This document shows positions 1-7,481 of a stretch of 43,504 bases of DNA, piece after piece. Origin of the DNA: a virus; the IMG/VR virus record IMGVR_UViG_3300049048_000153, positions 1-43,504 of that record, one strand, 5' to 3'. Each line of letters starts with the position of its first letter. Position 1 is the stretch's first letter. The notes below the pieces were generated by a model. It searched no databases. It had not been told where the DNA came from and saw only the letters and a program-made list of their open reading frames with translations. Both the position numbers and the translations under genes were made by a program.

Positions 1-300
1 TCATACGCCTATGCCCACTATGTCTTTATGAGGCCCAGCCTTGATGAGCATTAAATTATTAAGTTCCTCAATTATAATCACATTTTCCAGTGGAACGTCT
101 CTTTGCGCAATCAAGGCCAAAACAGCATTAGTACTCTCTAAGCTAAAACGCTTGGCGTACTCCTGAATAGTTACCCATTCGGATAAAGAATACTTGATAC
201 CCTTCGATACCAGATAGTCCTCTGCTACCTTTCGGGCGGCATCAGCGTCAGTCAGTATCTTGTCTAATACCTCTTTTCTCGTTTGTGCTTCCTTATCCAT
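1..300 (-). CDS. Small HTH-like protein (99 aa)
   Basis: Complete ORF with ATG at 298-300 and TGA at the first bases of the window. The middle of the protein (WVTIQEYAKRFSLEST, about residues 42-57) looks like the recognition part of a small excisionase/MerR-type helix-turn-helix protein, and it is followed by a short beta-type tail (NVIIIEELNNLMLIKA). This suggests DNA binding, but no family is recognised with certainty. It lies beyond the terminator of the phage lysis operon and has its own candidate promoter, so it may be either the last phage gene or the first host gene. Confidence 0.55.
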   Translation of the reverse strand: MDKEAQTRKEVLDKILTDADAARKVAEDYLVSKGIKYSLSEWVTIQEYAKRFSLESTNAVLALIAQRDVPLENVIIIEELNNLMLIKAGPHKDIVGIGV

Positions 301-443
301 TTTTTCTCTTTGGATGACGACTTCAATTTACTCATAATAGGTAATTCCTCAACCCAGTTAGTGAAATCCTCTTCTGGTTGTCTTGCAACAACTATAGTAA
401 CTGGTCCAAGGATGAAAATGTATAGTACAAAAGTACATATCAG
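264..443 (-). other. Open frame for a possible TM peptide, no ATG
   Basis: The frame upstream of and overlapping the 99-aa gene reads a hydrophobic stretch (LICTFVLYIFILGPVTIVVA) followed by an acidic then a strongly basic tail, ending with TAG at 264-266. This composition looks like a small single-pass membrane protein. No ATG precedes the hydrophobic part; only CTG at 441-443 or an internal ATG after the membrane segment is available. It may be a decayed gene, a gene with a non-standard start, or chance. Confidence 0.2.
428..435 (-). promoter_or_regulatory. Candidate -7 box (TACTTTTG)
   Basis: On the minus strand the bases read TACTTTTG, a match to the Bacteroidota -7 consensus TAnnTTTG, about 128 bases upstream of the 99-aa gene. 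No convincing -33 TTTG is seen at the expected spacing, so this is a weak assignment. Confidence 0.3.
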
Positions 444-529
444 TGACTCGCTGAAAAGCGCATTAAAGACTTAAAACGTCATTTCCGCATTTATACCTAA
501 GTTTCCACTGAAATATTCACCTCAAAAAA

Positions 530-569
530 CAAGAAAATAAAAAGTCCGACCACAAAGCAGCCGGACTTT
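530..569 (-). terminator. Rho-independent terminator of lysis operon
   Basis: The arms AAAGTCCG (541-548) and CGGACTTT (562-569) form a perfect 8-bp stem. Reading leftwards the stem is followed by a T-rich run (TTATTTTCTT). It lies just downstream of the last lysis gene, which ends at 603. Apart from this terminator, the promoter box at 428-435 and a doubtful frame, the 301-602 stretch holds nothing recognisable. Confidence 0.75.
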
Positions 570-602
570 CGCCTAATCTTAACCTAAATCTAAATCCTTG
601 CT

Positions 603-1103
603 TTAAAAGGCTTGTCCAGCCTTGAATGCGGTATAAGCACCGGCACCGATCAGTAGGTACGTGCCAACTTTGATTATTGTCTTTTTTCGCTTTTCTCTTT
701 TCCGTTTCTTCTCATCCACCTGAAGTGTGACCTTTCCTTCGCTGTCGATTTCCGCTGTTACGTAATCCGGAAGATTGGTGTACGTATTGACCAGACTCAC
801 ACCCGTAGGCGTCAGCTGCTCTACCTCCAGTCGGCCGGTGCGGTACCGCACGGATCCTACCAGGGTATCCCGCTCCACCTTCTTTCGACGGACTGAATCC
901 GGCCGCTGGTGGATGGTCACCTCCCTGGGAGGCGTGATCCGGAGGGGAGGAATCCGCACTGGCTTATAATCCTTATACGTCCGTGCCGTATCGGGTACCC
1001 GGGTCTGATCGATCGGGGTATCGATGGAGCTGCTGCAGGAGTCAAGCTGCAACACTATATATATAAGGAGTAGTACTCCCAGTGCAATAGCAGCGTATCT
1101 CAT
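603..1103 (-). CDS. Lysis-module membrane protein, candidate spanin
   Basis: A 166-aa protein whose ATG overlaps the amidase stop by 4 bases (ATGA). It has an N-terminal hydrophobic segment (residues 4-19) ending in LDSC, a possible lipobox with Cys23, then a Pro/Arg-rich central region, a basic cluster (KRKREKRKK) and a C-terminal hydrophobic segment (about 142-165). A lipoprotein signal plus a C-terminal TM is the layout of unimolecular spanins, which fuse inner and outer membrane at the end of lysis. Position after holin and amidase agrees. The basic cluster just before the C-terminal TM fits the spanin topology poorly, so the call is tentative. Confidence 0.5.
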   Translation of the reverse strand: MRYAAIALGVLLLIYIVLQLDSCSSSIDTPIDQTRVPDTARTYKDYKPVRIPPLRITPPREVTIHQRPDSVRRKKVERDTLVGSVRYRTGRLEVEQLTPTGVSLVNTYTNLPDYVTAEIDSEGKVTLQVDEKKRKREKRKKTIIKVGTYLLIGAGAYTAFKAGQAF

Positions 1104-1582
1104 TTCAGATAGATATTTTTCGCGGGAATGCCGATTGCTTTCAGCCAGGCAACGGTGTTGAAGCTGGGGCAGGCCTTGGCCGCAAACTGGTTATGTCCAC
1201 AGACCAGGATATCCGGGTGCTGAGCAATGGTCTGCACGATGTAATTGCGCATGGCCTGCAGCTGCTCTTTGGTGCGGGTATCCTTGGCCGCTTTGCCGTC
1301 GGATGTCAGTCCGCCTACGTACACCACGTGCCGGGAAATGCTGTTGATACCGGCCGCTCCGTTCGTGATTTCCCAACTATCCACTTCATCATCTCCATCG
1401 TAGGGCACTAGGTTCTCCACCATTCCATTCAGGTGGATCATATCACTGTAGCCGACTTGGCTCCAGCCCCGGCCCCTGGGAGGCCTGGCCGTATGCCATT
1501 CGCGCAGAGTGCAGGCAGTAACAGCCCTGCCCTCAGGCGTGGCCGTACAGTGAATGCAGAGGTAAGTCAGGCGTTTAGGCAT
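1100..1582 (-). CDS. Endolysin: N-acetylmuramoyl-L-alanine amidase
   Basis: A 160-aa amidase_2 / T7-lysozyme-type enzyme that cleaves the amide bond between MurNAc and the stem peptide. His11 in the IHCTAT motif and the C-terminal GHNQFAAKACPSF motif give the zinc ligands His, His and Cys; the His-x5-Lys-x-Cys spacing equals that of T7 lysozyme (H122, K128, C130). No signal peptide is present, so the holin is needed for export. The ATG at 1582 is preferred because MPKRLTYLCIHCTAT matches the usual N-terminus; an in-frame ATG at 1594 would add four residues. It overlaps the 3' end of the holin gene. Confidence 0.9.
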   Translation of the reverse strand: MPKRLTYLCIHCTATPEGRAVTACTLREWHTARPPRGRGWSQVGYSDMIHLNGMVENLVPYDGDDEVDSWEITNGAAGINSISRHVVYVGGLTSDGKAAKDTRTKEQLQAMRNYIVQTIAQHPDILVCGHNQFAAKACPSFNTVAWLKAIGIPAKNIYLK

Positions 1583-2081
1583 TGATCTCATCATCCTTTC
1601 TTAAATCTTCTTTGGGCTCACCAGAGTCATTATCGAAAGCCTGTAGCCGTTTCAGGATCCACTTGGGTACCAAGTCGGGATTGATCCGGCCGACGTTGGT
1701 GAGAATGGAAATGGCCTCCCGGACGATAATGCCCGAATAGAGGGAGTCGTCGATAAAGTTAAATATGCCCAGATGCTGCCCCTGGATCCGGAAAGAGATC
1801 AGCACGTGCGTGACGACCAACAGGGCGCTGTAGACGATCAGTTTGCTGAAGAACTTTCCGAAGCCTTTTTCGTTAATGGATTTGTTGCGCCAAGCAACGT
1901 ACAAACCCAGGACAGTATCCAGCCCGACCAGCGTGAGCAACGAGGCCAGGAACTGCCAGTCGGCAAAGAAGTAGGTTTGAAAGACTTCTACTACCGGAGC
2001 CAGCGACACCGACAGAGCGAAAAGAAGGGTAAGTTGACTGGATAACAACGTATCCAGGAAGTGGATCAGTCGGTGTGGCAT
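1575..2081 (-). CDS. Phage holin
   Basis: A 168-aa protein with several hydrophobic segments (about residues 16-35, 44-63, 80-101) and a hydrophilic, charged C-terminal tail ending KEDLRKDDEINA. The pattern resembles the phi29/TcdE-like phage holin family often found in Bacteroidota prophages. A holin forms the inner-membrane lesion that lets the endolysin reach peptidoglycan. It directly precedes and overlaps the amidase, as in ordinary lysis cassettes. Confidence 0.8.
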   Translation of the reverse strand: MPHRLIHFLDTLLSSQLTLLFALSVSLAPVVEVFQTYFFADWQFLASLLTLVGLDTVLGLYVAWRNKSINEKGFGKFFSKLIVYSALLVVTHVLISFRIQGQHLGIFNFIDDSLYSGIIVREAISILTNVGRINPDLVPKWILKRLQAFDNDSGEPKEDLRKDDEINA

Positions 2082-2126
2082 TTTGATTGTGAATTTTTAA
2101 GAGAGAAAGTTTATAAAATGACAAGC

Positions 2127-2153
2127 AAGCCCGGGCGTCCTTCACCCGGGCTT
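2127..2153 (-). terminator. Terminator after the lyase-like gene
   Basis: Perfect 9-bp stem AAGCCCGGG (2127-2135) and CCCGGGCTT (2145-2153) placed 5 bases after the stop of the 896-aa gene. The following leftward sequence is moderately T rich (GCTTGTCATTTTATAAA). It separates the tail genes from the holin gene. Confidence 0.65.
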
Positions 2154-2158
2154 CTTCG

Positions 2159-4849
2159 TTATTGGTCAAACACCTTAAATTCGACCAGTGAGGCCTGGCC
2201 AGGATCGTAGAAAACAATTCGGACTTTGGAGGTGGATACGGGGCTGGAGAATACGTTTTCATTCCGGACAGAACCCACGGAGGACTTGTATTCATAGATC
2301 GACTCGCTGATCCAGCTACTGCCATTCCAAGCATACAAGCGATAGTTCCGGGCCGGAATCCGGTCACCCCGCCCGGTGAATAGCACTACCCGTTTTACGG
2401 CTACCGTTTCGCCCAGGTCAATCACAATGTCCTTGTTGAATGAAGCCGGCTTATTGGCCGTCACAAACCGGTTGGTGATGCTGGTAGAATCTCCATCAAT
2501 GGCATAGTTAGCGGCATAATTGCCATAGCTTGTATTAGCTGTCACAGTGGCTCCATTAGCTGCCAGGGCGAAGTTGAACCAGCCCGGAGGCAGGATCACA
2601 ATAGCCACATTGGAGTAAGCTGAGTACACGCCTGACTTGACCGCCCGCACCTGGTAGCGGTAGGTATTGCCTTTCGATACGGTCGCATCCAGATAAGTAG
2701 TGGAGCCTGCTGCCAGGGTAGTGAGCAAAGAGAAGCTTCCGGATCCGGTAGCCCTTTCCACTTCGTAGCCGGTTTCATCAGTGGCATTGTCAAACCACCT
2801 CAACCGTACGGCCGGTGCAGCCACCGGAATGCCGGCATAACGGGCAATAAGTACAGTAGGTGCATTGGGCACTGTGGTACCAGACAGGGTGCTGGCATTG
2901 TTGACGTCGCTCCAGTCGGAAAGTCCTACCAAGGATTCAGCCCGGGCCCGAACATAATACACTGTGTTTTCCGAAAGCGAAGACAGCGTGCCGTAGAGCT
3001 CGGTACCGGTCCAGCTTGTTACGGTAGCCTTGGGCGTCCAGGTCGTGCCGTTGGTAGAAATTTCAATGTAAACTGTGGCCGTCCGATCGTCGGGAGCGGT
3101 AAGCGCATAGTCCAGGGTCGTATTGCCCGGGTTGAATAAAGCCAATCCCATCGGCTTTGCTGTGGTGTACGGACTGGCATTTTCTTCAGTGGCACCGTAC
3201 ATGAACAATACACCACTGTAGCTTCCAGCGTGGCCAAACCAAACCAGATTGGCTCCGTTGGCCCTTGGCCATTGCGGGATATTTCTGGTACCAGTAAGTG
3301 TCCTTTCATACTGATTCTTCCAGGTTGAATTCTTATAATACTTATTCGGGTACGCTAACCAAGTATCGGCCGGCATATCGGAAGAATTGCCACCTGAATT
3401 GATGGTTAAATCCACTCCGTCAATAAGCCTGGTTGAGGTCTGGCCACCGGAAGTATTGGTATTGTATCGGGCATAGCCACCGTTCGCCGAAGGGATATAA
3501 TACTTCCTTGCATCGTCCCAAATGAGTTCCAAGCTTTTCGCAGTGCCAGTGGTCGTATAGGCTCCTTTCGTAGTGGTGTAGGCAAAGAGGTTGCCTTTCC
3601 CATTGCGATGAAATACATCGGCCAACTGCGTGAGTTTGAAAGCAACTGACACCTTATAGTTGAGGCTATTCTCTGTTTTCTGATCAGCCTGGGTGTCGGT
3701 GTAGCCTCCTGAATTACTGTCCCTCCAGGAACGCTCATCATCACCTACCTCACCATTTGGCCAGGTCGAATAACACAGATACTCCTTATAGTAGAACTCC
3801 GCGGTTTTCGTCAGGTAATTATCATTCTGGTCAATTCCTATGTAGGCGCAGATAAGTGCGTGATCAGAATAGCGGTTATTCCATTCCTGCTGTAACCCAT
3901 TGGTTGAGTAGGTACTATTATAATAATGCTGGTAGGTTGTGCCGCTGGCAGTACCGGCTCCGTAGCTGCTCAAGGCATCCTGCGCATTGGAGAAAGACTC
4001 GAAATAAGGATTCGTTCGCACCACGCCAACGGCGCTGTACATCCTTTCCGCATAGCCCGAAGTGTACACCTGGCTACTATTGTTCCAGGATCCAAACCGC
4101 TTGTTGAGGTTGCCATTCACGTTGACGGCCGCAAAATCCGCTGCCCGTTTGAAGAATAGATTGATGGTAGTTTTATCTCCAGACGAGACGTACGGCCGCA
4201 CATAGTCGAAAGCCTTATAGAGCCTTTGAATATGCCCCAATATCGGAAAGAGCGGGTTCGTGCTCCCAATCAAATTGGTAGTGCTCCACCGGGTAGTGTT
4301 GGAAAAGTCGTAGAGTGAATTAGTAGCGTGCCACAGAAGCTCTGTGATCACCGGCGTAGCGTAAGCCTGAGCATTCGTGTTGTCTCCGATTGCACGGTAG
4401 CACAAGGAAACAAACGCACAATCTCTGAGCCTGTTACCCTGCACATAATTTCCCGATGAGGTATTGACCAGGCCCGGCTCTCCAGTACTGCTACTTCCAA
4501 TAACCCGGCCAGAAGACGTAACCAGGGAAGCACCCACATAGCGGTCGGCCTCCCTGGTGGACGCATTGTTCTTGAAATCGTTGGCAAGGGAGAGAATCCT
4601 TGAGCCGTCAGCCGGGCTATATTGATTTTTGCTGCCCAGCAGAGAAAGCATATCCCCTTGCGTGTAATACCTGCGCAGGCCAGCGCCCTGCAGTCCTAAT
4701 CGCGTTGCCCATACCTGTGCTTCCTGCATCGTATAGGTGATGCCGCCATTTCCCTTGGGCGGCCCTTGTGCCCGTACGCCCTGGCTGGTACTTATCCAGC
4801 AAAGGGCCAATACGAGCAGCAGCAATTTGCTCACTCGGTTTTGCTTCAT
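2159..4849 (-). CDS. Secreted lyase-like protein with FN3 and discoidin domains
   Basis: An 896-aa protein with a clear Sec signal peptide (residues 1-28: basic MKQNRVSK, hydrophobic LLLLVLALCWI, cleavage near VRA-QG). Residues about 30-560 are rich in aromatic residues and Asn/Ser and resemble the alpha/alpha-toroid lyases acting on acidic polysaccharides (alginate-lyase-like), though no catalytic set could be confirmed. Two FN3-like beta domains follow (about 565-655 and 660-757), then a C-terminal F5/8-type (discoidin, CBM32-like) domain (about 760-896). It overlaps the 122-aa gene by 4 bases (ATGA), so it belongs to the late operon. It probably degrades or binds capsule or biofilm polysaccharide. 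A signal peptide is unusual for a virion protein, so it may be exported by the lysogen. Confidence 0.65.
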   Translation of the reverse strand: MKQNRVSKLLLLVLALCWISTSQGVRAQGPPKGNGGITYTMQEAQVWATRLGLQGAGLRRYYTQGDMLSLLGSKNQYSPADGSRILSLANDFKNNASTREADRYVGASLVTSSGRVIGSSSTGEPGLVNTSSGNYVQGNRLRDCAFVSLCYRAIGDNTNAQAYATPVITELLWHATNSLYDFSNTTRWSTTNLIGSTNPLFPILGHIQRLYKAFDYVRPYVSSGDKTTINLFFKRAADFAAVNVNGNLNKRFGSWNNSSQVYTSGYAERMYSAVGVVRTNPYFESFSNAQDALSSYGAGTASGTTYQHYYNSTYSTNGLQQEWNNRYSDHALICAYIGIDQNDNYLTKTAEFYYKEYLCYSTWPNGEVGDDERSWRDSNSGGYTDTQADQKTENSLNYKVSVAFKLTQLADVFHRNGKGNLFAYTTTKGAYTTTGTAKSLELIWDDARKYYIPSANGGYARYNTNTSGGQTSTRLIDGVDLTINSGGNSSDMPADTWLAYPNKYYKNSTWKNQYERTLTGTRNIPQWPRANGANLVWFGHAGSYSGVLFMYGATEENASPYTTAKPMGLALFNPGNTTLDYALTAPDDRTATVYIEISTNGTTWTPKATVTSWTGTELYGTLSSLSENTVYYVRARAESLVGLSDWSDVNNASTLSGTTVPNAPTVLIARYAGIPVAAPAVRLRWFDNATDETGYEVERATGSGSFSLLTTLAAGSTTYLDATVSKGNTYRYQVRAVKSGVYSAYSNVAIVILPPGWFNFALAANGATVTANTSYGNYAANYAIDGDSTSITNRFVTANKPASFNKDIVIDLGETVAVKRVVLFTGRGDRIPARNYRLYAWNGSSWISESIYEYKSSVGSVRNENVFSSPVSTSKVRIVFYDPGQASLVEFKVFDQ

Positions 4850-5214
4850 TCGGTTATCAGGTTATCCATTAAATCAAAAAATTTCGGTTCTACGTCTTGC
4901 TGGGCCTCGAACATTTCCAGCTTCAAGTGAGGCAGGTCCAGCTCCAGCTCCTCATCCAGTAGCTGCATGACATCTGCCTGGTAAGCCGATTCGTTTTCCG
5001 GCTTTACCCTAAAATCTTCCGTGCCTTCTACCTGCGCTCCGTATACTTGAGAGATCAACCGGTTTTGCTCTTTGAGAAAATCCTGGCGCTCGGTTTCCGT
5101 CAGGCGGTGGATGCGGCCGATTCTCCAGGAGAGATTCGAAGATTTAATGGGTTTGGAAAGCAGCATTTTGGCCGCTGCGTTGATTTCCAGAATTCGGGTT
5201 AAGGTTAGTTGCAT
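4846..5214 (-). CDS. Conserved-type small tail-region protein
   Basis: A 122-aa protein, start chosen at the ATG 30 bases after the tail fibre stop (MQLTLTRILEINAAAKML); a longer upstream reading would run into the fibre gene. It is predicted to be helical and has an acidic C-terminal half (LLDEELELDLPHLKLEMFEAQQDVEPKF is the acidic part, positions about 84-111). It sits between tail fibre and lyase-like gene, so a chaperone or adaptor for either is possible. No family is recognised. Confidence 0.7.
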   Translation of the reverse strand: MQLTLTRILEINAAAKMLLSKPIKSSNLSWRIGRIHRLTETERQDFLKEQNRLISQVYGAQVEGTEDFRVKPENESAYQADVMQLLDEELELDLPHLKLEMFEAQQDVEPKFFDLMDNLITE

Positions 5215-5243
5215 TGGATTGATTGGATTAAGTGAATGAAAGA

Positions 5244-7478
5244 TTAAGCGGCCGCGATGTTCCAGGTGCCTCCGTTGTTCATTGTAGCCCGGTACCGGGT
5301 GCCATCGGGAGACTTCAGGATCAAGCCCTGTGCGGCCACGGTGCATTCAAAGGCCACATCGGAGACAATGCCGGCACTGCTGATGGTGAGTCGGTTGGCA
5401 GTCACGTTATTGAGGGCTGTATGAAATTCAAAGCGACTGGTTTCAGATCCGGCCGTGGCATTGGTCCACAAGTGCCGGATGTTGCCGGCCAGGATGTTGG
5501 CAGCCGCACTATTGGAAAGCGAAAAATCAATACCAGATCCCCCATTCACACCCAGTACACCGGTGGTCCGGCGCAGGTGCAGGGCAGAGGAATAGCCGGT
5601 GAGGTTTGAATTATTGTTTCTCGACAACTGCATCACATAGTTGTCAGAGGTCAATTGCAGGCCAATAATACCGGTTACACTACCAAGCGTATAGCCACCG
5701 GAAGCTGACATATTCATTACGCCGGTGCCCTTCGTGCGAATGTCCAAACCTATGTTGGTGTCGCCACCGATGGCATCCAGGCGGGGCGCTGATCCGGTCA
5801 CATTATTGCGGAGCTGCCAACCATTCACTGCGGAGGCGATTGGGAGCAAGGTGAGCAGCGCCACTCCGTTGGTATCGAGCAGTTCATTACAACGGGCGCT
5901 GGTCAGGGTCTTATTGGTGAGCGTCTGAGCGCCGGTAAGTGTTACATCTCCAACACCTGTGAGGGTACCTAACAGATTGATTGTTGCACCCACCCGCCCG
6001 ATATTGATCACGTTGGCATAAGTAGTGCCCAGGTTGAGCACGTCACTGCCAGCAGTCTCTTCTGCATCAATGGCAGCGCCTTCGGCCATGAACAGCTCCC
6101 CATACATCGTATCCCCGTTGATGCCTACCTTCTCCACCAAGGGAGAGTTCAACAATTCCAGGGGAATGCCTGGCCGGCCATCGGTGCCCAGTGACATTTG
6201 GATCATCGTCGGATCCACGGCAATATCCGGGCTCCACAGATCTGATTTCAAACCAAACTCCCCGGAAATGGAATTGTAGTAAACACCGGAAGTGCCTCCG
6301 AACTGGCCTCTTACTGCCGTGCTAGAGATAGAAAGTAGTCCATCGGTGTCTTTCAGTACAGGCAGGAAAGTGGCCTCTGTGGAGCCTAGTACGGCATCAA
6401 TGTCGAAGGGGTCGCCTCCACTATTTTCCGCCACGTAATCCACCATCCATTGCTTATGGACCAACGTACCTGGATTACTATTGCTGATAATATTTGTTAA
6501 CCTGGCTGGATTAGAGTATAGGTAACCAATTCCTTTGAACCCGGTAAGACCACCATCTAAAATAATTCGTATTTCATCTTTTACAATAGTAAAGCCGTGT
6601 TCAATTTCTTTAGATTCACCTATACTATTGCCTACTGAAAGTATAACTATATCTTTACCTACTGATATTCCACCACCAGTACCACCATCTGGTCTGATTT
6701 CTGCTGTACTTGTGTTAAAACCAAATCTGTCAAATATTATATTAGCAGATACAGTATAACTAGGATCGCTACCTACACCATTTACGGTAGTATTTAATAT
6801 GGTATCTATCTGATAATAGTTAGATAGATCAATCTCACCAGTTACATAGTCTTCTACATACTGCTCTAACCACCGTTTAGTGATATATGACCCTGGTAAG
6901 CCATTCGCTTTAATTGCATCTAACGTGAATGTATCTGCGTCAGAGTACAAGCCCAGTATACTACTCTTATCTACAATATCGGTACTAAAGGATACCTGGA
7001 TACTGTTTGGGTAAGCTACAATAGCAGAAGAGCGATTACGAGATAAAGAACTACTATAATCCGTGGCACCTATTCTACCCGAACCTGTGCTAGTTGCTAT
7101 ATAGTCTGAACCGGATGTAGTAGTTACTAGGGTATTTAATCCCTGTTCAGTAAATTGTAATAGTACGGTATTGGCACCTTCTATGTAAGTAGATGTAAAT
7201 TCCGCATCTTGTGTCCAGAACGGCGCGCTTATCCAGCTGGCCAGAGTGCCGTCCGTAGTTAGAAACTTGCCCGCATTTCCAGTCTGACTGGGCAATGAAT
7301 CTCCACCTAGCAGATCTGCCAATTGTTCTGCCAGTAGATCCCTCAGATCAGAAAACAACATCCGCTTGTCCCGGTCCTTCAGTACCAGTTCCCTGTCATC
7401 TACTACCGGCAAATACAGGTTATCATACCATTCGCTAATTAAGTCCAGTTGAGAGGTACTTCTGAGGATGATCTCCAT
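5244..7478 (-). CDS. Tail fibre / receptor-binding protein
   Basis: A 744-aa fibre. Support comes from the VGDVTLTGAQTLTNKTLTSA segment (about residues 509-528), typical of phage fibre repeats, long stretches of beta-rich low-complexity sequence, and the position between the large tail protein and the lysis genes. There are internal repeats: the pattern G-x-x-L-Y-S ... L/SNPGTLVHKQWMVDYV recurs as GLPGSYITKRWLEQYV about 120 residues earlier. The DNA for roughly residues 90-345 (about 6440-7210) is clearly more A+T rich than both flanks, which indicates a mosaic gene with a swapped central module. It ends 3 bases before the next upstream gene's stop region, in the same operon. Confidence 0.8.
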   Translation of the reverse strand: MEIILRSTSQLDLISEWYDNLYLPVVDDRELVLKDRDKRMLFSDLRDLLAEQLADLLGGDSLPSQTGNAGKFLTTDGTLASWISAPFWTQDAEFTSTYIEGANTVLLQFTEQGLNTLVTTTSGSDYIATSTGSGRIGATDYSSSLSRNRSSAIVAYPNSIQVSFSTDIVDKSSILGLYSDADTFTLDAIKANGLPGSYITKRWLEQYVEDYVTGEIDLSNYYQIDTILNTTVNGVGSDPSYTVSANIIFDRFGFNTSTAEIRPDGGTGGGISVGKDIVILSVGNSIGESKEIEHGFTIVKDEIRIILDGGLTGFKGIGYLYSNPARLTNIISNSNPGTLVHKQWMVDYVAENSGGDPFDIDAVLGSTEATFLPVLKDTDGLLSISSTAVRGQFGGTSGVYYNSISGEFGLKSDLWSPDIAVDPTMIQMSLGTDGRPGIPLELLNSPLVEKVGINGDTMYGELFMAEGAAIDAEETAGSDVLNLGTTYANVINIGRVGATINLLGTLTGVGDVTLTGAQTLTNKTLTSARCNELLDTNGVALLTLLPIASAVNGWQLRNNVTGSAPRLDAIGGDTNIGLDIRTKGTGVMNMSASGGYTLGSVTGIIGLQLTSDNYVMQLSRNNNSNLTGYSSALHLRRTTGVLGVNGGSGIDFSLSNSAAANILAGNIRHLWTNATAGSETSRFEFHTALNNVTANRLTISSAGIVSDVAFECTVAAQGLILKSPDGTRYRATMNNGGTWNIAAA

Positions 7479-7481
7479 GTG

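Noticed and set aside
283-474. 63-codon plus-strand frame at the left edge.
   Set aside because: No supporting promoter or protein features; it covers the promoter and upstream region of the minus-strand gene.
497-504. CTAAGTTT occurs at 497-504 and again at 42399-42406 just after the integrase, a possible att core.
   Set aside because: Only eight bases agree and flanks differ; chance matches of this size are common in A+T-rich DNA. No tRNA end is present.
1873-2367. 164-codon minus-strand frame across the lyase-like gene end and the holin gene.
   Set aside because: It crosses a clear terminator and is out of frame with two well-supported genes.
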